Source: Zingiber officinale
Lineage: Eukaryota; Streptophyta; Magnoliopsida; Zingiberales; Zingiberaceae
DNA: 64,000 bases
Assembly (NCBI RefSeq): GCF_018446385.1
Contig: NC_056002.1
Location: 39,817,671-39,881,670, forward strand
Reading direction: 5' to 3'
Shown: piece after piece, positions 45,980-59,400 of the stretch
Numbering within the stretch: the stretch's first letter is position 1
Layout of the letters: each line of letters starts with the position of its first letter
Position numbers and translations under genes: made by a program
The notes under the pieces: model-generated
Databases searched by the model: none
The model's input: the letters and a program-made list of their open reading frames with translations, nothing else
What the model was told of the DNA's origin: nothing

Positions 45980-48663
45980 ATGGAGGATCCCTCACCCAAA
46001 TCATTATCTGAAAACTTAGATGTGAAACCATCTTTTAGAAAGCCCACAAATGATGCTACTGGTAGGAAGTATCGCAGCCGCTTGCCTCTTGGTAGATCAG
46101 ATTCATCTTCATCTGATGGTTAGTAATCCAACTCCAGCTACTTGTTCCAAAACTTTTTATCTTGCAGAATGTTGTCAAGAGGGCTATCATTCACTGTTTG
46201 CCTCTTGGTGGATCAGATTCATTTAGTCCCACATTGGTTATCATTCACTGCTTGCTTTTGCCACAGAAGACATTGTACTGTACCAAAATTTGTGTTTGCA
46301 ATTTTTTAATCTGTATAGATGAATGATTCTTGAATCTTAATCTTCTTGAGAGAGTTGGCTGGTTTTTGTAAAATGTGTGATATCCATGACAAGAACTCCA
46401 AAAAAGATGGAAATCATTAAGGAGTTTAAAATAGCTAACTTGACTGACCTGTTACCAACCTTGGTTGGGTGTGTTTTTGCTCTTGTTTAATTGATACCAA
46501 AAAACCCTGAACTTTCATTACAGTACTGTCTCTTATGTGACTGTTGCAACTGGCTGGGGTTTTATTAATTAAACTCTTAAAACATGTCTCAAAAGTTGCC
46601 TCGTTGCTGCATCTACTGATTTGATGTCCTAGAAGGCTAGAATGCTATAAACGTTTTGCATTTGTGAGTATGATCACCTTCTTGTGTTATCACTGATAGG
46701 AAGTCCTACACATGAGTGGAGCTGCAGTCCGCTACCTTCCAAGAATGATCCTGCACAGATGTCTTCTGATCAGCAGAGGAATGAAGCTGGAAAAGAGTTA
46801 GAAAGGGATTCCCATTCTACTCGAAGCAGATCTAGTAGAGGCCATGAATCTGAAAGGCACAAAGAGAAATATTCATATTCCAATCCACATGAATACAATA
46901 GGTCTGATGCTTATAGCAGGCATGACAGGCAAACTGATGAGAATGATAGGAATTACCAACGGTCTTCCAGATCCACAAGGAATGATAGATTATCTGGCAG
47001 ACATGCTGAGATTTCAGAGTGCAGGAATAAGGAGAACGGAAGAGAGTATGATAAAGGTTTTGAAAAAACCGATTCTCGGAGAAAGTTAAGTCGACAATAT
47101 GATTCAGAGCATGACCGTTATAAGCAGAGAGAATCACATGAATACAGAAATACCAATCACAGGAGCCCCCCTGTATGTAAGAATGATACTTCAAGTAACA
47201 AGGGGCACCGTGCACCTGTGGACCAGAAGAGGAAATATCATGAAAGGGAAGGTGAGAAACATGAGAGAAAAACTTTGTTCAGTCAACAAGAAAAAAATGT
47301 AGATGAAGCCTCTGAAAGTGTAAACAAGAACAATCAAAGCTCTTCATCAAGGGAAATCAAAGATGTTCAGCATGGTAAATGCTTCATGGAAATATCTTTA
47401 TCACTTTGCAAGTACATGCATTTCCCTCAAATTATCTACTAAACATTTGACAAATAATCTGAAATTGACAACTTTGTAGATAAACTGTGGCTATCTAGTT
47501 CCAGGCCTGCTGGTGAGACTGATTCTACAAACAAGAATGCTGAAGGTGCTAATCTTGCTAGTTCCGCAAAATTTGTTGCTATGCAAGCTGCTGAATTGGG
47601 TAAGTTCATCTAGTTTTTATTATAATTGCTTGGAATATTGTCACAACATCAATCTTCTTGGTTATTTTAATACCCTCTAGGAGGATCATCTCAAACCCCT
47701 TTGCACTATCAGTTATTTTCTTATTCTTTGTGTTTAATTATTATGATGGATGCTTATTTCTCGCTCATTACAAGCCTGTCATACCTCTTTCTGCTCTAGA
47801 TTCTGTGTAAAAAATTTCAAGCAAGCCAACATTTAAACAAACGAACAGAGATCTTGATATTGTCTTAGTCCAAAAACTTGTCAAACTCATTTGATTGGTT
47901 ATCGAAAGCTTATTCAAGGTGGCGAGTGTTTTGAATTCAACTTCCAGGAGTTTGGAGTTTGGTTAGAATGAGTACATAGCTTTTGGTGCTGAGACCATTG
48001 TGGTAATTAGCATACAGATAATGGTTGGCTTTCATTAGTGGTGAAATTTCAATTATTTGGTCCTTTGTATCGGACTTACACCATAAGACATCTGCAGTGA
48101 ACAAGAACCTTGTAGGTTTCGGGGGCGTTGGCTGCTTGTCCACTGACCAAAAGAAAAAGCTTCTTTGGGGTAACAAAAAGAACTCTTCTCAAGAGGTATT
48201 TCATGTTTCAAGTTCATTGAAATTTTTTTGTCGATTTAGGTTGCTATCCTAATGCTTCCCATTCTACTTGCAAATGTTTCAGTCCTCCAGTAGCTGGGAC
48301 CATCTGTTTTCTGATCAGGAGCGACAGGAAAAGTTCAACAGACTCATGGTAGTCTCTAACCTCCTATTTTTGCAATTTGTCGTTGGAACCTTTCTTTTTC
48401 TTATGTTACGAGAGTGTTCAATCTGTAGAACAATTTATTGGAGTATCTTGACCCTTACTAACACATTTTTTAGAGTCTGAGGTTGCCTTTTTGGCTATGG
48501 CCGATTGTAGGGTGTGAAAGGCAATGCAGCTCCAGACGGCAAAGTGGAAAACAACAGAAGCCTCCAAGCAAAGAAACACCAGGAGCTCGACACCGACTTG
48601 GAGAAGCAGTATGCAGCAGGCCTTCGTCGAAGAGATGGTCGAACCGTTGGTCTTGGGTTGTAA
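45980..48663 (+). CDS. RSRC2: RSRC2-like arginine/serine-rich coiled-coil protein with C-terminal SMAP domain
   Basis: Probable nuclear, RNA-processing-associated protein; the role is inferred from the family. A non-coding 5' exon ends at 42989 (GATAAG before GTATAT) and the first intron is ~3 kb. Coding exons: 45980-46118, 46700-47374, 47480-47599, 48098-48195, 48283-48348, 48511-48663, all GT-AG and joining in phase. The N-terminus (MEDPSPKSLSENL) precedes a long Arg/Ser/Asp/His-rich low-complexity region (46740-47370), then AKFVAMQAAELG, GVGCLSTDQKKKLLWG, and the SMAP motif WDHLFSDQERQEKFNRLM + GVKG...DLEKQYAAGLRRRDGRTVGLGL ending at the stop at 48661. The ATG at 45980 was chosen because it opens the conserved frame; a short out-of-frame ATG lies at 45940 if the exon starts there. 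Confidence 0.85.
46199..46222 (+). repeat. intronic copy of an RSRC2 exon segment
   Basis: The stretch TGCCTCTTGGTGGATCAGAT in intron 2 repeats TGCCTCTTGGTAGATCAGAT of the exon at 46083 with one change, 116 bp away. It is a short local duplication with no coding role. Confidence 0.5.
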
Positions 48664-50000
48664 TAAAATTAGAGGACACAAACATGTGTTTAAGAACTCG
48701 ACTCGTGTGCTTCTTGTTTGTGAAACATGTGTATTGGCTTTCCAAAGAGAAACTACTAATTATCACCGAATCTTTTCTAGCATTTTATTGTGAATTTTTT
48801 TCTATTAAAAATTCAGGGAAAGATAAATTCTATTGTCAAAAAATTTAAGAATCAAATGCCCTAAATTTCCATGTTTAAAGGCATAATAGATAGAGGAATG
48901 TTAGGGTTTTTTTTTTTTTTAAGTTGGCACCCAGTATCCTGCTTTTGTACTGATTAATCTTGGGATGATTGATTTAATTTTATGAAAGTTTTTTATTAGT
49001 TAGTCGTTAAGATAAATTGAGAAGCGTTTACGATGAATAGTCTGTCAATCTAGTGATTCTAGGTTAATTGTTCATTAAAAAATTTATTCGTTAATTTATT
49101 GGAATTGATATTCGATTTTTAAATATTTGCTTGATCCTATAGAAAATTTTTATCGGTCATTAGAATAAATCAGAAGCGTTTATGGAGACTCATCCAAGTG
49201 ACCAACGTTCTTAGAGTTATTATCACATTGGAGGAAAATCTCATCAATATATTTTTTTTTAATGTTTGGTTAACCATTTAGAGGTGATAGTGTCAAAAAT
49301 AAATATGACTTGACCACTTAATCCAAGTCAATTCGAAAAAAATTAAGTTCGAGTTGGGAGTTTTTCGGATTTGAGTTGATTTAGATTGGATTGGAGATTT
49401 TTGAATCGGATTTTGATCGACCTAGGTGGATCCGAATTTAGATTTTAATGGTTTTTTATTAAATTAAATTTTATTTTAAAAATTATGATTCTTTTAGATA
49501 TATATCAATATCGTATTAATAATAAAGTATTGAGATAAAAATAAAGAATTATAAGAAAAGTTTAATTTTTTTGTAATTCAATTATTTGGGTCGCACTGTT
49601 GGTCGGGTTTGAATTTGAATTTAGGGATTTCAAATTTTATTTAGATTTGGATGAAATTTGGATTAGGATCTTTTTATATATTTTTTTTCAATCCGATCCA
49701 ATAACAATTGATATGAGCTAACCGCTGCACCATTTGACTCTTGATTTTTATATTTGTTTGTAATTTGCTGAGAAGATTATGATAGTTATAATTATCTATT
49801 AATTTTGAGTATGGATAAATATTTTACAATAGAGATGTCTAAGATAAAGGATATTTTTTATTATATTTTTATTAAATAAAAATTTTAATAATATTTTTTA
49901 TCATACCAAACTGTTTTAAAAAATACAATTTTTATTAAATAAAAGGAAGCTTAAAGTATTAAGAACCAAATTAATGAACGCATATATTCATTTCGTACTT
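48664..50000. other. intergenic region between RSRC2-like gene and CUL4
   Basis: Contains the 3' UTR of the upstream gene (to about 48840), a T-run (48908-48920), then AT-rich DNA with no gene. From about 50000 the sequence becomes GC- and pyrimidine-rich, marking the CUL4 leader. Confidence 0.5.
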
Positions 50001-50241
50001 TGACCGGACTAATAGATCCAGAGAATAGAGATCGCCGGGCCGAACCAAGTTGTTCGACCCGGTCTAATCCGAATCTCTTGACCCGTTTCCAGACCACCAA
50101 ATCCCCATTCCAGAGAAGGGGATCGAATAAGAACACTCCTTTTTCCCTTGCTCTCGCCTTCGCCTTCTCTTCCTCCTCGCGCAGGCCCTCGCTTCCCCTT
50201 CTCCTCCGTCTCAATCTCCCCTAATCGCCGTGGCCTCCGCC

Positions 50242-50402
50242 ATGCTCTTCTCCGCATGAGATCAATTGATGACTCAGCAGAAGAGGGCCTTCTCCGGCAG
50301 CAGAAGCAGCGGCGGCGGCGGCGGGGCCGGAACCACCAGGAACAGCAACCAAAGCAGCGGAGCCTCCTGCAGCGCCACCCCGGTTTCCACAGACTGCTCT
50401 GA
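50242..50402 (+). promoter_or_regulatory. two upstream ORFs in the CUL4 leader
   Basis: The first uATG (50242) opens a five-codon ORF ending at 50259. The second (50256) overlaps that stop and opens a 48-codon frame running to 50402, past the CUL4 ATG at 50269 and out of frame with it. If both lie in the mature leader, ribosomes would have to leaky-scan or reinitiate to make CUL4. Confidence 0.5.
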
Positions 50403-53400
50403 CCCTATGAAGAAGGCCAAATCCCAGCCGGTCGATGCCTGCTCCTTGGACCAGGAGAAGAACGGCCTGCAACGCCGCTTCGACACCGACGTGCCTCCGC
50501 GGCCTGCGGAGGAGGACGACACGATGATCATCGAACAGGAGGAGCTGAAGCCTGGGTCTCCAGCCCCTGCTGCTATGACGGGGGTTGCTGCGAATCTATC
50601 CAGGAAAAAGGCTACACCTCTCCAGCCGCCGACTACCAAGAAGTTAGTCATCAAGTCATTCAAAAGTATGCGATTTTTTTTTTTTGGTCTATATTTAGCT
50701 TGATATCTCTTTTGGTAGGCTTTGACCGGTTTCTAGGACTTGAATTCTAGCGTACAACCAACTACTCATCTATTGGCAATTTCAATTAATTCATCATGTA
50801 ATTACATTGAAATTCTCATTATCATCACCCATTCACATGCAAAGCCTAGGTGGCTATTGGAGATGTGAAGCCTAATTGATTCACTATGCAATGCTGACCC
50901 TAATATCTTCAGTCGACCCTGCTAGGTAATCAGCGGACATACCAGGCCGGTGCTCTTTCAAAATTACCTATTAGGCTTTCTACCAACATGATCTGGTGTT
51001 CCTGATCCGATTTTCCAGAAGCCTCAAAACAGTCTTATGTATCACATGTGAGACTGTTGTCTAATGCTTTGTTTGTGTTAAATCCTAGACTATTTGCTTC
51101 GAAAAAGGAGGGGTTGGGCCTGTGATATGGTACTTCTTTGTAGTGGCAATGCAATGTGTTAGACCCAGGTGTTAATGTCTTGATCTTTGGTCTTGATGAA
51201 AACTAAGGGAAACTAATAGTTCCTGCTTGAGTTGTGCTTAGGGTATACTTGTAAGGCATGGGAAATCATGTTTGGAGACTTGGACAATATCTGAAGATCA
51301 TAAAGCATTGCTTACAACAACAAAAACAACAACAACCAAGTCTTTTCCCACTAGGTGGGGTTGGTTGTATGAATTCTTTTATGCCATTGAGCTCTATCTC
51401 CGACTATATCATCATCTATATTTAAATAAATTTTATCTTGTTTTATTGTTACTAATCAAGTCTTTTTTGGTCTTCCTCTTCTTCGTTTGATATGCATGTT
51501 TATCATAGTTTCACATCGCCTGGAGCATTTATTGGCATCTAAGTACATGTCCATACCATCTTAAACGTGTCTCTCGGAGTTTTTCCTCAATAGATGCAAC
51601 TCTAACTTTTTCTCTAATACTCTCATTTCTTATTTTGTCCATCCTCGTATGTCCACACATCCACCTTAACATCCTCATCTCTGCAACTCTCATCTTCTGC
51701 TAATGTGCTCGAGTCATAGCCCAACATTCAGTTTCATATAACATAGCAAGTCTAACTGTGGTTTTATGGAACTTACCTTTAAATTTAAGAGGTATTTTAC
51801 GGTCACATAAAATACTCGACGCTCCCTCCATTTCAATCATTCTGCTTGTATTCTATGTAAGACATCTCTTTCAATCCCTCCATCGTTTTGCAAAAATGAT
51901 TCTAAATATTTAAATCTCTCGGTTCCAGATAACTCGTCCTCTCCTATGTTAACAATTGTCTTATTACTTCTAATATTGCTAAACTTAAATTCCATATATT
52001 CTGTTTTTAATCTACTAAGCTTTAAAACATTTTCCTTCTAGTGTTTCCCGCCAAGATTCTAGTTTAGTATTTACTTCTTCACGTGTTTCATCTACCAAAA
52101 TAATATTATTTGCAAATAACATGCATTACGGTACTGTGTCTTGAATGTGCGCAGTAAGTTCATTCATAATTATTGTAAAAAGATAGGAACTTAGAGCTGA
52201 TCCTTGATGTAACTCTATCTTTATTAGAAATGCTTCAGTTACTCCGTCTGAAGTCTTTACTCTGGTGGTTACATCCTCGTACATATTCTTAATTAGTTCA
52301 ATATATGTTACGCTAACATCTCTCTTTTCTAAAATTCTCCATATAATTTCTCTTTGGACTCTATCATAAGCTTTTTCTAAGTCTATGAATACCATGTGTA
52401 GATCTTATTTTTGCTCCCGATATTTTTCAATTAATTGTCTAAGAAGATGTATAGCTTCTATTGTCGACCTTCCAGACATTAACCCAATTACCACTAAGTT
52501 TATGGCAGGAAATTGTCACCATTGATTCTTTGTTAGTTACTTTGTGTTATTGGGCTGTCCCAAGGTTTGAAATCTCGTTTCAAGTTGAAGTTTCTGTCCA
52601 TTGCTATTGTGCATGTCGGGACAATTTTTGTTACTTTGTTAGTTACTTTGTGTTATTGTGCACGTTGGGGCAATTTTTATGTGCACGTGCAGGCAGAATA
52701 AGATGTTTGTCCAGTGCTGATTGTCACTGAACAAAATTATAAACCATGAGTTGTCCCATTTAAATCTTCTTCATTCTTGAGAGTTAAAGCCTAATTGCCT
52801 TATTGTTTGAATCTAAGATCCTTCTTTGATCCTTAAGCTTTGAAGAACATCATCATGTGATCAGGTCACTCTAGGAAAATCATGTCCTTTTATCTCTATG
52901 TTTTCATGAGTGATCCTTCTTCGATCTTTATATTTTTTTTTTCTTATTATCTCTACTAATTTGCTACTATCTTTTGTAATAAGCCCACATATCCATCTTT
53001 GTCATTCTCATTTGTCATATCAAATTATTGTAGCATATTTGCTTCTTTCCCAACACTGATCATAAAGTATGATGGCATGCCATTTATATGAGTCTTGTTC
53101 CATATCAAGTAATATGGGTGAATTACATAATACGTCAAGATTTATACAAGGGTGACAGATGTGATACTTGGCATGTTGTTTATATGGTTATTCTAAGCGC
53201 AGTGTGTGCATTTTGAAGTTCTATGATACAAATATGTTACAGCATTTAGAGAACTTATATATGCTCATAATATTGTGCTTGAAACATATGCACGAGGTAC
53301 AATAAAATCATAAGTGAAATCATTTCAGAAAGAGATTATTTAATTACCCTAAAAATACATATGTCAGTTTTGTGTTCTTCTAAGACTAAATTATGATTAA

Positions 53401-56400
53401 CACATGAACATAACCTCACTTTTTTAAGTTTCAAATTGTAGCCCCTTTGAAATTGTAACTTCAACAAGGGAAAACTGTAACATTTGTGTAGGCCAATATT
53501 CAAGTGAAAGAAAGAGGCCATATCATTAAGCTATAGAAAAAAAACAATAAACGTAAACTACTATTAGTAATTATAGATCAAAATTAGTATTGCCTTCAAT
53601 TTAGAATCTTTGAGGTGTGGGACTTCTTATTGAAAGTCTGGCCAGGTTGCAAATATCCTTCTGTTGCTAGAAGACTTCGACATTTTAGTGGGTTAAACTA
53701 GAATATGATATTGTAAAAAATCAATGTTATATCATTATTGGTGCAAATTATAAAGGGTAAATATTTTTAAGAGACTTGAGACTTGAGAGTATGATTAATT
53801 AAAAAGTCAAGAGACTATATTAATAACAACAATAACAACAACGAAGTCTTATTCCACTAGGTGAGGTCAGCGAAGAGATTATATTGATAGGAATGTATAA
53901 ATTGTACATTGATATAGAAATGTCAGGCAACACCATATGTAAATTGGAGAATTGAAGAAAAGAGAATAATCTCAAAACTATTACATTATAGGCGTGGTTC
54001 TTCTCCCCTTCAATGTGAGAGCTTTTCTGAGTAGTGTCATAGTTTTGACATTCTCATATCAAGGCATTTGAAGATACCTAAATAGTTGAGGTATGGCTTC
54101 TCCTTTGCTAAGGCCATTGTTTTTCTCTCTTTAGAAAGACTTAACCTGGGCAATTGGTGATGCAATCGAAGAAGCAGGAATACAAGAAATATATGTCATT
54201 TATCAACCATCAACTTCTCTAAGAGACTGGTATATTATCTAAGAAATTGCCTATTCTCTGAATAATGGCCAAAACTCCTTTGCTGTCAAGTGTCAGCCAT
54301 ATTACTGTGGTACCAGTGGAGGATGCCTTTGCCAATTTTTATTATTTATACTGATTTAGAATGTTCTTAATAAAAACTCTTAATGCTATTATTCTCAGAA
54401 CAGCGCTTTGCTATCATTTGCATTTTCATGTGTGTCAGTCAAACCCTCACTTCCCACTAACTTTGAGGAGGATACATGGGCAACATTGAAGTCAGCTATT
54501 ACTGCTATATTTTTGAAGAGACCAGATCCCTGTGACTGTGAAAAACTCTATCAGGTGGTTTTCCTAATTATTTTGTATGGTTTTCTGCATATAGTTATAA
54601 TTTCCTTTTTCTAATGGAATGACATGTGATTTATTTCTGTTGTCTGTAGGCTGTCAGCAATCTTTGCTTGCATAAGATGGGAGGGAGTCTTTACCAACGA
54701 ATAGAGGAGGAATGTGAAATGCACATTTCTATGGCATTGTCATCATTGGTTGGCCAGAGTCCTGATTTGGTGGTATTTTTGTCACTGGTGGAGAAATGCT
54801 GGCAGGACTTCTGTAACCAGATGTTGACCATACGTGGCATTGCTTTAGTACTTGATAGAACATATGTTATGCAAAGTCCAAATGTCTGCTCATTGTGGGA
54901 CATGGGTTTGCAGCTGTTCAGGAAGCACCTCACCTCATCTCAGGAGGTAGAGCACAAAGTTGTCACAGGACTTCTGAGGTTAATTGAAAAGGAGAGGTGT
55001 GTTACGAAAAATTCATTTTTCACTTTCTTGGATTTGCTAAAAACTTACCTTGATTTTTGATCCAAAATAGCAAAGGCTTATTGCATTACCATCGGCTAGT
55101 GCAGGTAAAGAAGCGAGTCCATGATTCTAGGACCAAATTAGCAAGTTGGACTAATTCTGAATTTACAAAATATTCAATAATAAGAAAATAATTGAGGGAA
55201 TAGTTAAGAATTGATGACCATGAAATTTTGGGAAGAATTGTTAATATCTTAGTTCACTTATTCAATTGTTAATATCTTAGTTCACTTATTCAACAAAGAT
55301 ATATTGATGAAGATATCATTATTAGGATAGAGAGTAGAGTGAGTAATTGAATTGGAGAAGAGATTTAGGAGTCTTGGTAATTGTTCTGTGCTTCTTAGGC
55401 TGCTATTGTATGGTCTACCATATTGAAAGACTATCAATAGATTGAACAGTTAGAGGGATAATTAGTTAGAGTAGAAAATGTGAGAGAAATAGAAGTAAAG
55501 CAAAGAAGATTGTTGTTTATGGAATAGTGATTTAGTTGATTTGATTAGTACTAGTGATATAGAGCGAGATTTCAATGAAGGGATAAGGTCCATGTAGTTG
55601 TCCCAAATAGTTGAGACAATAACAACCAAGCCTTATCCCACTATCTGGGGTGGGTTATATGGATCCTCCTATGCCATTGAACTCTATCTTTTACTATATC
55701 ATCATTTATATTTAAATAAAGATTATCCTATTTTATCATTGCTAACCAAGTCTTCTTTGGTCTTACTCATTTAATGTGCGTATTTGTCATAATTTCATAT
55801 CACCTAACTTATTTATTGATCGTCTAAGTACATTAAATGTGCCTCAAAGTTTTTCCTCGGTAGATGAACTCTATTAAGAAACTAGTAACAAAAAGAAAAA
55901 ACAACTAAATAACCATTAATTCATGACATTTAACTATAATGCAACAGTGCTATCATAATTGTAATACATGAATCGTAATAACTAACACAGTTAGCACTCT
56001 AAGCTCATCCATTCATGTATTGTCATACAACACATGCAAAAAAATGAAGGTACTCTTAAGAACAGATGGATTGTTGCAACAATCGATCACCAAAAGCATG
56101 AAGATATATCATGACTTTTACAAGGACTCTGTTCCTTCTCATGGCTTAAAGACTCTCTCACCTTATCATCTATTCTCCAACAAGAGTTGCTCACGAGCCC
56201 AAATTAACCTTTGCTAATCCTCTGGACTAATACTTCAAGGTGCTAGCCAAATTCTCTCTTATGCTTTTCTATTCCTTTTCTTCCTCTCTTTGTTTGTGTT
56301 CACCGATCTTTGATTAGTTGACCAATCGGTGGACTGTTCTGTCAACCAACCTGTGTGGTCAGATCGTTGAACTATATTCTTCAATTGTTTCTTCTTTGTC

Positions 56401-59400
56401 CATCTCTAGAGACCTTGGAAATACGCTCCTCTCATCTATAATCCCTCTTTCTCATCATGTGTACCTGTCAGATTCTTAAAAAAGTATCTAAATAATGGGT
56501 TAGAACAAAAATTAACAATTACAATGCTTGAATCACTAAGAAATCAAAAGAAGGGTCATAGATCCTATCTCAAAAGAATCCTCTCTGGAGATTCTTTGTT
56601 GCTGCAAAGAATCCACTTGAAGCATCTTCAATTGCTAGAGAAGAAACCTGCCCTCTATGTCTCTCTTGGTTGTCTCAAGGAGATGATCGCAAATACTATC
56701 TCTTTTACGTTAAACAGGTTGCGTGTAATCAACACTCAAACCAAAACCTAGTCCATCCTCTCTTAATAATTATTTAGGTTTTAACAAATACACTCTTGAA
56801 CTTCCCAAAATACCACCTAGAAGTTTACCATATTTAAATTCAAATAAAACAAATAAAATACAAAACAGAAAAAAGTATTGGATACAATGGTTACCTCATT
56901 AATCTTCAGTCCATCCTCTCTTAACAATTATTTAGGTTTTAACAAATACACTCTTGAACTTCCCAAAGGACCACCTAGAAGTTTACCATATTTAAATTCA
57001 AATAAAACAAATAAAATACAAAACAGAAAAAAAGTATTGGATACAATGGTTACCTCATCAATCTTCATTTTAGATATAATGGGGGACAATTTGGCATAGC
57101 TGATATTTGATTTGTAGAGAGATTGTTGTTTTAGTTAAGCAACTAATTCACTTTTAGCGAGATAAGGCAACAGATTTTGTAAATTGAAAACTAGGAGACT
57201 CGAAATAGCTCCTAGTCCAGTCCTTGCAAATGCCAAAAATTCATTTGTGAGCTTAGCTACTTTTATTATGCTACAGTGTACTAATTGATAGGCCTAAATT
57301 AATTGGTCCACTGCTTGCCTTGCATTGAAAATCCTTGTAATCCAACTCGAACCCATTTTCGTTTTCAGCAACTTCTATAGGGTGAAAACTAGCTGACTTG
57401 ACCTGATTTGAACATTTGTTTATTCCAAGATGGGTTATGTACTTCATTCCTTAAACTTCTAGTTATTTTTAAAGAAAAACAAACCCAGAATTTAACTATA
57501 GTTAATATATAATCCAAAAAGTTTAAAAACAAAAAGGAGCTAAAATACTTGGCCCAAACCATGTTTTAAAGTGAAACTCATGCTTAGTTAACTTACTGTG
57601 TTCTAATACCAATTGCATGCATAATTTATCTTGTGCTGCCTATGCCGAGGTATACCAAACTGTAGCAATACTTGGCACATTTTGGCACGTGTTGGTGCCC
57701 ATTGACAAAAAAAATCCAACTAATGATATCAATGTTTGGCATATTTCTATAATTTGTTTTTCCAAAATGTTAAATGACTTATTCTTCAAAGGAGTACCAA
57801 CCTTTTGAATCTATCTTGGAATGCATTGAAGTAAAAATGAGTAAAATCCATTTGTAATTCAACCATCTAATCAATAATCTTTTTAATTTGCCCACACGAG
57901 TGGGCGTAGTTGGTTCATGCATGGGTGTTGTTGCCAATAGGTCTGGGGTTGATTCCCAACAGGTGCAAAATGCCCCACTAGTTGTCTCGACCCTTCCTTG
58001 CATGCACTGTTATTATTGGGCAAAATCTCCGGTGATTTACCTCCCTTCGAGACAGTCGGAGGCCACCCTGGAGGGGTTGCCGAGGTGACAGTCTCACCTT
58101 GTGCAGCCAATAATCTTATATTTTGAAGAAAATAATTTAAGTAGAAGGTGATTAAATGAGTAATACTCATTTAAATTTGTCTCGACACACTTTGACACAC
58201 GTCGAGTGATGAACATAGACATGGTATGACATAGCCTAATCTTAATTCAAGTATCTAATTGCTATAGTTTATTATTATTAAAGTAAATAAACTGAGAATT
58301 AACAGAGTAAAACCCATCTAAACTTATCTTGGCTGGTTTTGATCCATGCTTAGTGTTGGTTTGTTATCTAGCTGGGGAACTAAATAATGACATATAATAA
58401 TACAATAAACCTTAGCCTAAACCAAGCTACCTATGTTTGTAAAGAATGTAAACTTGAATTTAGAGATTATTTTAAAGAAAAAAGTCACGAGACCTGACTT
58501 TAAAAGGTGCAAAATCTTCCTTTTGAGCCAGTTTACTCCCAAATTAGTGTTGAGTTTCACATCTCAGTTATTACTTTCGAGTTTCGACAACATGAATCAT
58601 ATTGCACCAAATATAACTTCAAAATATATTTTTGTAGTCAAGCCAAACTACAAAGTTACAGAATTTCTGGAATTTGAAAAGCCTTGACTTCAAAATCACT
58701 AATCTTAAAATCCATTTCAGTTTGAATCCATCTCCAAATGCACAGAGTTTAATTATGTTCTATTTTGTTATTCTTGTTTCTTTTTAAGTTATGGCTGGTG
58801 TTTCTTGTTATCCATGCTTTGTACGATCCATCAAAGCCTTCAATTTATCACAATTTTAAACATATAGAAATTATTTTACTCTCACATTTACTCTAGTACC
58901 CTTAAAATCCATACTCTCCTGACTCTGATTTAACTCCTATTCAGCTAACTTTCACTCCTCAGAATTACAAATTTCTTTTATACCTCCAAGGCTTTTGTCT
59001 CAGCATTAGGAGGTACTACCGTACTAGTATTTGTAAAATACTTCTTGTTATTGAATTGTTTTGTTGATCAACAAGTTATGGGCAAGAGAAGCGAACAAGG
59101 AATTGAAAGTGTGGATAGTTTAAACTATTATTCTATTTATATCTATTTGAGTTACTTTCAATTTTTTTTTCTCTTTTACCATTTTTTAAAGTATTTACAT
59201 GAGTTAGACTAACACATCATATTATTTGATTGATTATTTTATTTTCTACATTAACTGTGATATAAGTCAATATAAAGAATTAAAGGTCATCCATATTAAT
59301 GATCAGTTACATTAATTATTTCATGTTTGATAATTGAGACCTAGTACTATAATTTTTTTTTAATCCAATACATTATAATGATTTCTTTATTTCGGAAGCA

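Noticed and set aside
46832-47215. 127-codon minus-strand frame opposite the RSRC2-like exon
   Set aside because: Antisense shadow of an Arg/Ser/His-rich coding exon.
50221-50663. Minus-strand reading frames opposite CUL4 exon 1
   Set aside because: Shadows of the GC-rich, low-complexity N-terminus of CUL4.
57892-58115. A genuine tRNA gene
   Set aside because: A- and B-box-like motifs are present, but no complete cloverleaf could be formed and the unit continues well past tRNA length, so it was called a SINE.
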